A stretch of DNA of 64,000 nt, from positions 29,276,341 to 29,340,340 of the forward strand of contig NC_132892.1 in assembly GCF_030463535.1 (NCBI RefSeq), read 5' to 3'. The notes beneath the pieces are model-generated. The model did not search any database, was not told where the DNA came from, and saw nothing but the letters and a program-made list of their open reading frames with translations. Origin of the DNA: Salminus brasiliensis (lineage: Eukaryota; Chordata; Actinopteri; Characiformes; Bryconidae). This document shows positions 1 through 11,550 of this stretch, one piece after another. Each line of letters starts with the position of its first letter. The first letter of the stretch is position 1. The position numbers and the translations under genes are program-made.

Positions 1-36
<36 letters not shown>
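1..36. repeat. (TC)n microsatellite
   Basis: Uninterrupted TC dinucleotides from the window edge, so the true length is unknown. The following 40-860 is poly(T)/A-rich and otherwise featureless to me. Confidence 0.95.
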
Positions 37-37
<1 letters not shown>

Positions 38-867
38 TGCACGACCGATGGCTCTTATTAACGTCTTTTCCGAATAAGACCCTCGAAGGTCTTGTGATGT
101 GCTTTGCATGAAAACGGGAGGGTGTCTGTCTGTAGTTTTTTTTTTTTTTTCTGTTCTTTTTCTTTCTCTGTTCTTCTTAATATGCTCATTTCTTTTCTTT
201 CGGTTGTGCATGTAGGTCCTACTTTTTGGAAAGCGATCCTCTTGTTTACATATGAATCGTACAATTAATATTATAGGCTATGAATGACAGTTACATATAA
301 ATATATGGATGTTGCCAAACTTTTGGTAAATGTTTTAAATATGGAAATGATATTATTAAAAAAAACAAGCGTACTCCACTACATGTATCCATAATTCTTT
401 ATGATAATGAGATGAATATAATAATCTGAATCAGTGTCACATTCAGCAAGGCTTCACCTTCAGCCCCTCCCCTCCACGAGGCAGCTCGCTGTTGAAACGA
501 GGGGGGGGCCACTCTTGTTTTTTCCCTCTTTTTTTTTTTTTTTTTTTTGTTGTTTTGTTTTCTTTTGTTTTGTTCATGATTTGGTCGACTTGTTTTGTAC
601 AGACTTTATTAACATGTAGTTCGGTTAGTGCTCCTCGCTTTGGATTTTCAGTGCTTTGTATAACTTAAGTTAGGGGGTTGGACGGTTTGTTATATCTCTG
701 TGATATCGGTGAGATGGTGGCGGTTTTTCTGGGGGGATGAAAAAGGGAGGTTTTGAAATTTAAAAAAAAATAAAATGAATAAAAAAATAAAACAAACAAA
801 ACATTTCAGTCTTAGGATTTCTGTTTTTGTTTAGGCCTATTCTTCATCTCTGCATGCTGCGTCATAT

Positions 868-935
868 GCTGTGGGAACCATTGAAATGTCTCTCATGACG
901 ATGAGAAATAAAACATTTGAAACTTGTTAAAGCTT
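868..935 (+). other. Possible 3' end (poly(A) signal) of an unseen plus-strand gene
   Basis: AATAAA at 907-912 sits in ATGAGAAATAAAACATTTG, followed by a T/GT-rich stretch, a layout typical of a vertebrate 3' UTR end. Sequence from about 40 to 900 lacks a coding frame and could be 3' UTR of a gene to the left converging on etaa1. The evidence is a motif only. Confidence 0.2.
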
Positions 936-1289
936 CGTATTGTTGCTTTATGGGCCGGACAGGGGTGTGTGTGTGTGTGTGAGACGATGTGGCCAATTTT
1001 ATTTTTATTGTTTTATTTTTATTTATTTATTTATTTATTTATTTGAACAAGTAAGACAGTCTCCAGATCATTTTTTTTTTTTACTTCATCGGTCCGATCA
1101 GCACACCTTAAGAAATGGCCTGATTCCGCCTGGCCTTAGCATCGGATGATTGCTTGATCGGATTGCGCTCTGATTTCACTCTGAATTAAAAACGTCAGCT
1201 ATAAACACCTCCGTCGTGGTCCGATTAGGATCGGATCCCTTAAACCACATTCAGAGGTGGTCAGAGACGGATCTTGTCCACATTTAATA

Positions 1290-1505
1290 CAGGGGGCAGT
1301 AGATGGTAGATAGTGGGTTGTGGGTTCGATGCCCACTGTCGGGCTCTTGATCAAGGCCCTTCACCCTCTCTGCACCCCGGGTGTTGGAGTTGGCTGCCCA
1401 CTGCTCTGGGTGTCTGTGTGTGGGCTTACTGCCCCAGTTCAAATGCAGAGGACACATTTTGCTGTACAGTACAGTGCCAAATACGTGCACCTTTACCTTA
1501 TACGG
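1290..1505 (+). mobile_element. tRNA-derived SINE
   Basis: A box-B-like GGTTCGATGCC follows a degenerate tRNA head at about 1292-1335. The body has CAAGGCCCTTCACCCTCTCT and a tail block with CAGAGGACACATTTTGCTGT. The same body occurs inverted at 10500-10690 and 30190-30410, and partly at 10077-10150, so it is a dispersed SINE family. Confidence 0.8.
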
Positions 1506-2684
1506 AGTACGTGTGATCAGATTTAATCAGACAAGAAGTGTTAATACGTAATTACTGTGCATCTCTGCTTCTATCCCCATCACTTGTGTGTGTGTGTGTG
1601 TGTGTGTGTGTGGTAATACAGTATTACAGATTGAATTCTGTAGTTTTCTGATAGAACCGTTTCGGGAACGCGAGAACCATCTGTTGTTCGGGCTGCAGAA
1701 GCTCCACCGTTCCTCTAAACTGTTCAGCCTCCCAGAGCAGGACAGTTTGGGTGAGAAGCCGTTGTTCACAGGAAGTGGAACAGAAATGGTCTAGGTGTTG
1801 CTGTGAGATTTACGCAGGAAAGCCAAATCCGATCTAATCTGATCACACTGGAGAGGCGCGTCAGTGCCGAGTGTGAACAGAATCCGGTCAAAGTAGATCC
1901 GGATACAAAGCACATGTTAATGCCAGGTGTGAACAGACCCTAAATCTGTCTAGTTAGTTCATCTAGATGTTTTGAAGGCTTTCGGCTCTAGTGTTGGTGC
2001 TTTAGTTAGAAACAGCGACGGGAGCTCAGTGCTCTACATTTCATTGCAAGTGGCAATCATTTGGGGTCCAAGCACTGTGCCCCATTGTGGGGCCAGTAGA
2101 GCACAAATGGTGGGCCAATCTTTTAGACTGGTGGTGTTAATTATAATAAATGTGGAGTGGAGCTGGATTATTATTATTATTATCCGGCAGAGGTTGTTTA
2201 TTTCTTTTTTTTTTTTTCCAAAACAGTCAAAAATGACTGGGAATTCAGTCCTGTTTCATTAACTTCCATTAACTTCCATCCTCAGATTAGAATATTTCTA
2301 TTATGAAGGGCCCCCCCACCAGAGGCAATATACACAATGGAAATGCTAGATATCCACCACTTGGTGGCAGCAAAGTACAACTGCCAACTTCCTCTGGGCC
2401 TCAGTAAGCAGGCACTTTAATTCACAGTTCTGGGCCAATAAGAATTTCACCCTTTAATAATATAGGTTGATTAAATTGACCAACTAACTAACTAAGGTTT
2501 TGATTTCAGATGGCCTTCAAACATGCCTACGTCAGGATGTGCTGCTTATAGAAACTGCAGGCCGATGCTGATCTCCAGAGTATCTTTTTGATGTGAGCGT
2601 ATATGCTGATGCTAAAACATCCATTCATTCACCTGAATTAGCATCGGGCCTCTGCCTGTCCTGCCCTTCTCCACTGCCTATAAG

Positions 2685-3041
2685 ACAGGTCAGCCAAGAA
2701 TACAGTCATTACATTAAAACCACTGACCGCCTTCAAGGAGACTTGAAGTCTGACTGGGTCAGAACATCTCCAGAACATCAGGCAGCTCTCGTGGGGTGTT
2801 CCCAGTCTGCAAGGGGTCAGGCGGCAGGGTCATGTGCACTTGAGGCTCTTTGGTGTAATCCATGAAGGCCCCACCTCACAACTTGCAGGACTTAAAGGTT
2901 TTGCTGCTAATGACTCGGTGCCAGATACCACAGGACAACTTCAGTGGACCATGCCTCGATGGGCCAGAGGTCTTTGGGTGGATTGAGGGGGATCTACACA
3001 ATACTAGGCAAGTGGTTTTATTGTTATGGCTGGTTGGTGTA
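2685..3041 (+). mobile_element. Inverted-repeat element family B, diverged copy
   Basis: CATTAAAACCACTGACC near the left and GGTTTTATTGTTATGGCTGG then TTGGTGTA at the right. The interior shares GGCCCCACCTCACAACTTGC and GATACCACAGGACAACTTCA with the 27913 copy. Confidence 0.8.
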
Positions 3042-4082
3042 GTTCTGAGGGATAAAGCGAGGTTATTCTGAGGTTTAAACCTATGCAAACATCCTAGATG
3101 GACTGAATGTAGAACATGGGCCCTTCAGCTCTTCATTTGAATATTCCCATGTCCCTGCTTTTGCTGGAAAAGCCTGATGAACCTTGTCCTTCCACTGAGA
3201 ACATGAAGTGACTGTTAATTTAGAGATGCTGCATGTAAATCATCTGAAATCCTAAACTTGTGATCCATTAAAGTGCTACCTGATACAGTTCTGCTGAAAA
3301 CGTTACATGGGCCTCTAAAGAGGCCTTCGCGAAGACGCCTGAGAATCCCCATTGCTGTACTGAGGCCTCTTCGATTACTCACATCATTAGTCAGCGTTTC
3401 CGGACTTCTCCTAATTGTACTCCTGCAGACTGTGGGCTTTTTGGAACCGTCACTGACAATTAACCAACTCATTAGTTTCCCGCTGCACGAGCTCTGGATC
3501 AATTTGCCCATTTTTTTGTTCTAAAACCCAGCACCCCCTGTAGTAGAGCCTAATCTACAGCCTCCAGTCCACTTCAGCAGAAGTCTTCTATTGGAAATGA
3601 AAGCTGCAATAACCCGACGCAGCCTCCGAACACCTTTCTCACTCCAAACCAGGAAACACTTTGACCCAGAGGCCTTCACAGAAAGCTGCCGATGCGTTAC
3701 TCTGATTATTCTGACCATGCTGATGAAGACTAACTCTGGTCCTGGTTTAGAACTTCTGAATGGTTTAGGTTCAGTGGGCTGTTGCGTGACAGCCGTGTAA
3801 AACTCATTCTTAGTGTTTAGATTTAGGGACTGGGCGGCATTTGGGACCACAATCAGTTTCGCTTGTGACCTGATTCTTCACCTAGTTGAGTTTTTGCTCA
3901 TTTATTTATTTAACTAAAACAACTGACGAATTAACTGACCACTTCTATACACCTCTGTAAGGTAGGGTCTGTAGGGTCAAAATGGCAATGAACTCAACAA
4001 AATCTCCCACTCATACATGCAGGTGAATTTATTTATTTTATATTAATTCATTTAAATAAAAATATAAAAGAAAAAATTCATT

Positions 4083-4410
4083 TGTTTCATTTTGTTTTAT
4101 TTTGTTTGTTTTGATTGTTTTGTTTTATTTGATTTTTGTTGTTTTGTTTGTTTTGTTTTATTTTGTTTAGTTTTATTTAATGTGATTGTTTTGTTTAGTT
4201 TTTTGTTGTTTGTTTTATTAGATTTTTTATTTAGGTTTATTTTGTTCAGTTTTTTTCAATGTGATTGTTTTTGTTTTATTTTTAATTTAATTAGTTTTGT
4301 TTGGTTTTATTTTGCTTATTTTAATTTTGTTTCATTTATTTTTGTTTTATTTTGTTTGTTTTATTTTATTTATATTGTTTTGTTTTATTTTGTTTAGTTT
4401 TATTTTATAT
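4083..4410 (+). repeat. T-rich low-complexity tract (TTTTGTTT type)
   Basis: Strongly strand-asymmetric, T/G only for long stretches. It keeps a phenylalanine-rich artefactual frame open; there is no real gene here. Confidence 0.9.
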
Positions 4411-4549
4411 GTTTTGTATTTTATAAGTATAATATTTAAAATGTGAGATTTAGGCCCAAACTTGCAGGTATGAGTAAGAGATTTTGAGCATTTTTGAATA
4501 TTGCTGCTTTTAACACCTCATATTTTATCCTGTGTACTTTTTTCTCTCT

Positions 4550-4606
4550 CCAGGATCTTCTGAATTATGAGGCAAATATGAATTCTGCTCCAGCTGCACA
4601 CTGAAC
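4550..4606 (+). other. Exon-like segment, unassigned
   Basis: A strong acceptor (TTTTTTCTCTCTCCAG) is followed by a short open frame DLLNYEANMNSAPAAH and stop. I recognise no family and see no matching upstream exon on the plus strand. A chance splice-like site is more likely than a real terminal exon. Confidence 0.12.
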
Positions 4607-5094
4607 TGATATCATAAGCAGGGCTGCTAGCTTCTACAGTTTTCTTGGGTTGAGTTACATGTTGGTCCTGAATCCTGAATGGGCTGTGTGTTTAATCAGT
4701 GGAGTCTGGAGGGGCCGTGTTCCCCTTTACTCCTTTAGAAGGCCGCCATTGACGGTCCAGTGAAATCGGCAGTCAAATTCACCAGGTGTTACCACCCCGT
4801 CACGCACACATTTTTTTAATACTAAAGCTAATTACAGTCGCAATTATTGTCCCAACTTTGTGTTTTGGTTCAGATTCTATATGAATAAATACTATTGTTA
4901 ATCATTTTTCACACAGCCTACAGCGACCCTAACTAAAAAATCAGCAGATCATTTATTTTTAACCTTTTCTTTATTTTTTTTAGGACCATATTTGTATCCC
5001 TGTTTACATAAGACATATTTATTCAGAAAATGTTTTTTTTATATATATATAAATAGTAATAAAATAATAAATAAAATTATAATTGAAGGCATCC

Positions 5095-5435
5095 CACAGT
5101 TTGACCTACCACCCCGTCACATTAACCTCTTTTGTCTAGAAGTTATGTACTGGGCTTTATAAGACGTCACAAAGAAGAAGTGGCGTCATTTAAGCGACAT
5201 TGATTGTTTCTATTTTTTCTTTGATTATTTTTCATATTAGATAGGGTTCGTCAAGCTCCACCCAACCACCCCGTCACGCAAAATACATAATGCACAGAAA
5301 ATGACATTTTAAGCTGATTTGCAAGTGTGTTAGGTCACAGATTTGACCGCATGATGGACCACGTCCATTTTAGGATGGAATTTACAACCCTGTTACTTAC
5401 CACCCTGTTACTTACCACCCTGTCACGTTTTATTG
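5095..5435 (+). repeat. Dispersed ACCACCCCGTCAC motif copies
   Basis: TACCACCCCGTCACATTAAC at 5107, CAACCACCCCGTCACGC at about 5263, a TTACTTACCACCCTG doublet at 5392-5428, and an outlier at about 4789 (GTTACCACCCCGTCACGC). Spacing is irregular (about 20, 130, 155 and 310 bp), so it is not a simple tandem repeat. Confidence 0.6.
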
Positions 5436-5659
5436 TAATATTGGGATTTTATGCCCATTTTTGAGTTACAGAAATGTTTAGTTCTTTGTTTTTGTAAACA
5501 TAAACTTACAACTTACATACTTCCTGTTGTTTCCTTTTTTTTAATGAAGATTTGGATCATCAACGTGGAAATGGCAGCTGGTTGTATGTATTTGGGTTAA
5601 GCGAGAACTTCAACTCAAAGCTAACTGAAATTAAACTCCTTAGTGAAATGATCAGTTTC

Positions 5660-6080
5660 CTGCTGTAGCCCGTGGGTTATCACTGCGAGCTGCCTGTGGT
5701 TGGTAGAGGTAAACGTAATCCAGTGGGTACAATATCACAGCCTAACATTTTCCAACTCGGGGTTCTGTTGTTCTCCAGGTTAGGTGCCGACACTTTAAGT
5801 GGTCCGCTATCTTATCAAACGCATATCCGTAAGAGTGCTTATCTGGGGTCAGTTTTTAAGGGTCTGTCATATCCCAGCGAACACAGTTACATGGACAGCG
5901 TGGAGCTGATAATGTGGATCGGCTCTCTGAGATGTGATACTGGCCCTATCAGTCATCATCAGGTTATAGGGACAACAGACAAATTAGAACCTCTATCAAT
6001 TACAGCTGTCCTCTACACACAAACAAACACACACTCCAGTTTGTATTCCTGTCTTTGTCGGGGGGTTCAAGTGTCCACTT
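5660..6080 (+). other. High-complexity segment without recognised identity
   Basis: Unlike its AT-rich surroundings, this stretch is unique-looking and holds a 136-codon frame (5672-6082) whose peptide matches nothing I know. The block around 5880-5970 (CAGCGTGGAGCTGATAATGT, GGCCCTATCAGTCATCATCA) looks constrained. It may be a conserved element or a single-copy piece of a mobile element; it is not called coding. Confidence 0.25.
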
Positions 6081-6089
6081 AATTACTGT

Positions 6090-7265
6090 ACCTTTGCTAA
6101 CGGGGACGTTTTCAGCATTCCAGGCCTTGAGGAAGTTCCTAGGACATATGGGACGTATGATAATGTTATCGATTAAGAAAATCACAAAAATGTTTACATT
6201 ATATAATAGCTTAACACTTAGTCTTTAGCATCAAATAAATAAACTAATAAATAAATATTTAATTTATTTGTTTTGACAATATCAACATCATGTGTCCACA
6301 GACCGGCCTGATTGAGTTCACTATTAAAAGTACAATATATATATATATATTGGTTTTACTAACTTTATAATTATTTATTTTTAATCATGTATATTTTTTA
6401 GTCATGTATATATTAATTATACTAAATATTATGTATTGTTTTCTATTTGTTTTAAAATATTTTTCATTTCTTTTGTAAACAGAAAAACAGAGTAACCGAT
6501 ACACACAATACACACAATAAAGCAATAAATACTAATAATCAAAATGCAGTGCTAAAGTTCTCTACAGACATACACATATACACACATATAAAGAAATTAA
6601 AGTTAAAGGGATATATGTGTACATTAAAGGAATTCATTAATGGAATATATTAAATATGTTAATAAATAAATAAATAAATAAAAGAGAAAACAGTGCTTAT
6701 TGCTTATCATATTTATGATTGCAACTTATTGCAATATTTTTTACTTTAATTTAATTTAATATTTTTACTTTCAGTTTAAGCTCGTCAAGATCAGTGCTGC
6801 AACCCGGTTCGTACCTAAAATCTTGGTTGAGATATTGTAAAATATAAATCTAAACAATATTTTTGGCACAGTGCCAAAGTAACAAAAGTACCTGACTTAA
6901 AAACACCATTGTGAATAATATTGTTAGCTAGCATGGAACAGCGTTAGCCCTTTTAGCACAAATCCTTCAGCTGAAGGTGACGGGGTCGAATGGTTGTTAC
7001 AGGGTCTTCACAGCTGGCCCCCGTTTCTGAGGATGACTCAGCTGCCACGGCGCTATACTTAACCCTAGCCCGAATACAACGGGAAATAATGTGGGGTAGT
7101 TTAGGGCAGTTTTAGCCCTAATCTTAAATAATGCTGAACAGCTGAGAGACGTTTAGGGGCAAAATGCTGCTGTTTTATTTGGTAGTGGAGCTATAATGCT
7201 AATGTAGCCAACAAGTAAAACAGCCTGTGAATTAGCATCAGCTTTCTGACACTGTAGGACGTAGT
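6090..7265. other. AT-rich filler, no gene seen
   Basis: Short (AT)n, (AAAT)n and A/T homopolymer runs (for example 6336-6350 and 6661-6682), then unremarkable sequence. No frame or motif supports a gene. Confidence 0.6.
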
Positions 7266-7742
7266 TACACTACATGGACAAAAGTATTGGGACACACTTC
7301 TTAATTACTGAATTCAGGTGTTTCATTAAGTCCTCATTAAATCCAGCCCCTAGCCGTGCAGTCAGCCTTTCTTCCACACATTAGTGAAAGACTGGGAGGT
7401 TCTGAAGAGCTCACTGAACTCCAGCGTGGTTCTGTATGTAATAGGAGACACCGCTGCACCAACAACTACAACAAGTCAGCTGGTGAAATTTCCTCCCTCC
7501 TAGATCTTCCTCCATCAGCTGTGAGTGGTGCACCGAGTGCCAGACCACGTAAAGTTACAGAGCGAGGTCAGGGCCAAGTGCTGAGCTCAGAGCAGAGTGC
7601 AGAAAGGCCTCCAACCTGCTGTTAGAGCTTAGAGCAAAGAGGGACCAACTCCATATTAATGCCTACAGATTTAGTATGAGATGTCATAAAAGCTCCTCTA
7701 TGTCTAGTGTGTAGGTGTCCCAATACTTTTGTCCCTTTAGCA
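7266..7742 (+). mobile_element. Internally deleted Tc1-like transposon (about 475 bp)
   Basis: Terminal repeats TACATGGACAAAAGTATTGG (left) and GTCCCAATACTTTTGTCC (right) bound the element. An internal frame at 7356-7625 retains the N-terminal helix-turn-helix part of a Tc1-type transposase: SEELTELQRGSV, AGEISSLLDLPPSAVSG, RPRKVTERGQG. The catalytic DDE part is absent, so it is non-autonomous. Confidence 0.85.
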
Positions 7743-7796
7743 TTTGAATCCTGTTACACGAGTAGTAGAAGAAGATAGTGCTAGCAATTTTGCGTG

Positions 7797-8036
7797 GGGG
7801 ATGAGGTGGGGTGGTGATCATCCAACATCCTGGCCTTACTAACCCTTGCTATTGTTGCTGAAAGCAATCAAATCCTCACAGCAATGCTCCTCCAGAATCT
7901 AATAGAGCAATAAAGCATTCTTCCCTGGTAGACAGTGGAGACAGTTACTCCAACAAAAGCAGGATCAGCTCTTTTTCAATTCCCTTGATTTCAGAAGAAA
8001 CAAAGAATAAGCAGGTGTCCCAATACTTTTGTCCAA
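7797..8036 (-). mobile_element. MITE family A, partial inverted copy
   Basis: Inverted and truncated copy ending in the terminal repeat GGTGTCCCAATACTTTTGTCC. The internal landmarks ACAGTTACTCCAACAAAAGC and AATCAAATCCTCACAGCAAT are shared with the other copies in the window. Confidence 0.85.
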
Positions 8037-8544
8037 AACAAAGGAAGCTAACTTTTCTTCTCTGTCAGCTTCCACAGAGGGTCCTGTTTGTTTCTCATCC
8101 TGCTGGAGACCTCCTGGACATCCGGTCCCCACAATGAGGTAAATACCAGGCCACACACACACTTACCTCTCCACCCTTGTCCACACACGCACTCGAGCAG
8201 GCCGCCATGGCTCTCTCTGGCTCGGTATTCAGTGTCAGTATCTGCAGCGATCGTTGATGAAAGTGAGAGGATCTCTGGGAGGGTTCATTCTGAGTTCAGG
8301 CCTTTTCTCAGGTGACTTTATTCCTCTGATAACAGCGTTTTATCATCGGCAGGGAAAGAGACACTGAGGACAAGAGAGCGCTATTTTAGGCCTCTTTCAG
8401 ATTCTGGTTTCAGTCCGGTCCGTGCTGAGACTGACCAGTCAGACCAGGCCTCCTTATGTTTCTGCAGATGCTGGAAAACTGCAGTGATGAGAGGAGAGCC
8501 TCGGAAAAACGCCTCGGAAACTGCTGTTGTATTTCTTTGCTGTC

Positions 8545-8875
8545 GAGCCATAACCTTGTATCTCCATTTTTGCTGCCGTGCCATAACCTAGAATCTCCAT
8601 TTTTGCTGCCGTACCATAACCTTGTATCTCCATTTTTGCTGCCGTGCCATAACCTAGTATCTCCATTTTTGCTGCCGTACCATAACCTAGTATCTCCATT
8701 TTTGCTGCCGTGCCATAACCTTGTATCTCCATTTTTGCTGCCGTACCATAACCTAGTATCTCCATTTTTGCTGCCGTGCCATAACCTAGTATCTCCATTT
8801 TTGCTGCCGTGCCATAACCTAGTATCTCCATTTTTGCTGCCGTGCCATAACCTAGTATCTCCATTTTTGCTGTTC
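8545..8875 (+). repeat. 33-bp tandem array, about ten units
   Basis: Unit consensus: GCCGTGCCATAACCTAGTAT plus CTCCATTTTTGCT, repeated with only GTGCC/GTACC, CTAG/CTTG and GAATC/GTATC variation. Because 33 is divisible by three, frames stay open on both strands (8454-8864 minus, 8456-8887 plus), giving artefactual repetitive peptides. The flanking sequence belongs to the dispersed family C. Confidence 0.95.
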
Positions 8876-8939
8876 TTCAGTTTTTGACATAATGTGAATC
8901 TGGCGGTTGTTCTTTATACTGTGAATTCTGACAGCAGGT

Positions 8940-9160
8940 CTGGAGCTCTGCAGTTACTGAGTCAGTTGGAGGCTTTTCTGCACTCTGCTCTGAGCTCAGC
9001 ACTCGGCCCTGACCCCGCTCTGTAACTTCACGTGGTCTGACAGACACTATGTGGACACTGAGCTGCTCTCTGTGAGCTGTTCCTCCTAAACTCTTCCACT
9101 GTTCAATAATAACACCACTCACAGCTGATGGAGGAAGATCTAGGAGGGAGGAAGCTAAAA
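8940..9160 (-). mobile_element. Tc1-like transposon fragment
   Basis: Minus strand retains the remnant peptide block RPREVTERGQGRVLSSEQSA plus IIEQWKSLGGTA, matching the transposase N-terminal region in the copies at 7266 and 21432. No terminal repeats are present. Confidence 0.75.
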
Positions 9161-9849
9161 AAGGTTTTTGGATTTTGGAGATGCAGTGACATTTTGTAAT
9201 GCACAGCTCTAAGGATCTATAAGTGGGGCCATATTTAAATTCTCCTCATATTAGCTTCGTTAGCTACGGAATAACGCATACCGAGTATTTTCACCCCTAT
9301 GGTTCGTTTCCTCTCGTCTGAATCAGCTTACGAGTTCCTTAACTTGGAGCGTTTTCCCCTTGGTTGGGTTTGTTTTCACACAGGGATCAAAATGTGTCCC
9401 GGCAGACCACATTAGTAGTGGTCAGAGCTGTCTGGGGCGGGAGCAAGAAAGTGAATACCGGACGAAGGTCCTGCGAATGTTCTGGACTAGTGCTGCAGAT
9501 TTCCACAACGGCAGGGACAGCATCTGTTCACAGCTGTAGGAGCCCCAGAGTCCAGAGTTCGTCTGGGATCAGGCCAAGATGGTTGTTCTGGTTCTGATTC
9601 TGGTTGTTCTAGTCCAAGTCCAGTTTAGCCAGACTGCCATCTGCCAATGACTCCTAACTATCATCATCATCATCATCATCATCATCACTCTCATTATTCT
9701 TACCATCTCTACCATGATCATATTGGTCTATATATTATTTTATGATTAGATCAGCACACCTGAGCAGTACAACAGTCTTTTATTGGTATAATATATATAT
9801 ATATATTATTATTTTAAATCAATAATCCATAAATAGTTTTGATCAGAGG

Positions 9850-9960
9850 ATGGATCAGGTGTTAGTTCCTCCCAAGGTTTCTTCTTCCAGCTCTGAGGGA
9901 GTTTTCCCGTGCCACTGTCTCCTCTGGCTTGCTCACTGGAGGATTTTCTGTTTTGCTGAG
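9850..9960 (-). mobile_element. Fragment of the interspersed repeat at 60405-60650
   Basis: TTCCTCCCAAGGTTTCTTCT then GAGGGAGTTTTCCCGTGCCA then CTGTCTCC corresponds to the inverted GGCAAGG...CTCCCTC...GAAACC part of the repeat. Confidence 0.6.
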
Positions 9961-10076
9961 ATCCTGTCCTTCTTTAAAAGCGCAAAACCATTACATTTGA
10001 AGTTTGATTAAAAGTGCATTAAAAGTATTTCAATAGCTGTAAACAGGCGTGGGGGGGGGCTTACTCACTCAGACTT

Positions 10077-10160
10077 CTGAGAGGGTGAAGGGCCTTGCTC
10101 AAGGGCCCAACAGTGGCAGCTTGCCGAGCCCGGGTATCTAAACCCACAGGTTCTGAGTAA
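10077..10160 (-). mobile_element. SINE fragment
   Basis: Only the body/head junction survives: GAGAGGGTGAAGGGCCTTGC, then CAACAGTGGCAGCTTGCCGA and GGTATCTAAACCCAC, matching the element at 10490-10700. Confidence 0.7.
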
Positions 10161-10299
10161 ATTTCTCTAGCGTTTCACACCAAATCCCTGACTCTTAGAA
10201 TAAGGATGTTTTCCTGACCCAAAAATGCAAATTACATAGTAAAAGTAATGCAATGAAACAAGTATTTAAAAAAACATTCCCAAAGTATTCAAAATAAAT

Positions 10300-10485
10300 A
10301 CAGGACAAAAGTATTGGGACACCTAATCATTCAATGTTTCTTCTGAAATCTAGGGTATTAAAAAGAGTTTATCCTGCTTTTGTTGGAGTAACTGTCTCTA
10401 CTGTGTCTCTTCTGCGGGGAAGAAGGCTTTCTAAGGTTTTAGAGGAGCATTGCTGTGAGGATTTGATTGCATTCAGTAAGCGTTG
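10300..10485 (+). mobile_element. MITE family A, left-end copy
   Basis: GGACAAAAGTATTGGGACAC, GTTTCTTCTGAAATC, CTGCTTTTGTTGGAGTAACT, and GCTGTGAGGATTTGATTGCA. It stops where a SINE begins. Confidence 0.85.
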
Positions 10486-10489
10486 ATGA

Positions 10490-10700
10490 GCAGGTTTCTT
10501 AAAGGTGCACGAATTAGTCACTGTACAGTGAAATGTGTCTTCTGCATTTGACCCATCTGTGGTACTGAACACACACCCAGAGCCGTGGGCAGCCAACTCC
10601 AGCGCCTTAGGAGCAGAGAGAGGGTGAAGGACCTTCCTCAAGGGCCCAACAGTGGCAGCTTGCCGAGCCCAGGTATCGAACCCACAACCCTGTCAGCCAC
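10490..10700 (-). mobile_element. tRNA-derived SINE (same family as 1290-1505)
   Basis: Inverted copy: tail block CACTGTACAGTGAAATGTGTC, body AGAGGGTGAAGGACCTTCCTC, and the box-B complement GGTATCGAACC near 10672-10682. It appears inserted in, or to truncate, a MITE copy that ends at about 10485. Confidence 0.8.
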
Positions 10701-11550
10701 CACTGCCCAACATAATGTACCTCTCCACCCTGAGTGAAGTTTTGATCAATAGGGCATGGGCTTGCGTGGCTACTTCCAGAACGAGCTCACTGATCTTCAT
10801 TGAGGACGAGACTCAGGAAGGGAGCAGTCTGAGGAAGTCTGAGGAACTTTATGGCTGCCGGTTACAGTGAAATGCCTTCAGTCTAATCAGGAGAAACTTC
10901 AGCAAGCACTCAAACACACTGCCAACATGGTAATGACAAAGTGGAAGGTTCTAGACTGGCCAAGCCAACCATAACCCCCACCCGTCCATAACGCAGTAGA
11001 GCATACATTTCTCTACTGGTTAGCTACAACCCCGGTGCATCGTCTGATCAGCTGAGGCTGTGGAAACTGGCTATATCTGATCAGTCCTGCTGCAGTATTC
11101 CTTTAAACGCAGTTGTGTTTGGACAGACCTCAGGTTTGCTGCTCTAGACAGCCAGAGGTGGATCCGGGTGAAGGCGTATTGTGGTCGGTGTGTGTTCTCG
11201 GTAATGCGCTAACACCTGTGTGACGTCGCAGGCTACGGCACACCTGAGCACACCTGAAAGCCGAGTCCTGTTATCAAGCCACCAGCATGTAACCATAGCC
11301 AGCGCACAACACTGGAGGAAAAATAAGGAAGAAAAAAAAAAAGAAAAAGACGGCGTGCAGTTTCCCTCCGCCTGCATGGCCAAGTGGCTCTGTTTGGCGG
11401 CGTGTACAGCCGTGTGGGCTGTGTTTGTGCTGGTGAACTCTGGAGTGTAGATTTGGTATTATTAATGTTTAATGTGAGCTGATGGTGGCTTTATCGGGGG
11501 TGGCAGTGAGGGTAGCCACACTGGGAGTAAAGGAATTGACTGGGGGATTT

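Noticed and set aside
3215..3850. Overlapping ORFs of about 100 codons on both strands
   Set aside because: No recognised domain, no splice support, and frames on both strands of similar length suggest chance. The sequence itself looks unique, but I can say no more.
4092..4397. 101-codon phenylalanine-rich ORF resembling a membrane protein
   Set aside because: It is a low-complexity TTTTGTTT tract; hydrophobicity is a by-product of T-richness.
7356..7625. 89-codon ORF as an independent gene
   Set aside because: It is the N-terminal remnant of a Tc1-like transposase inside a deleted element.
8056..8141. Possible internal plus-strand exon (TCTGTCAG acceptor, GAG|GTAAAT donor)
   Set aside because: The frame stops before the donor, the CGGTCCCCACAATGAGG end is a common fish repeat word, and no partner exons are seen.
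8545..8875. CRISPR-like array of 33-bp repeats
   Set aside because: Units are directly contiguous with no unique spacers, and the host is a vertebrate; it is a minisatellite.
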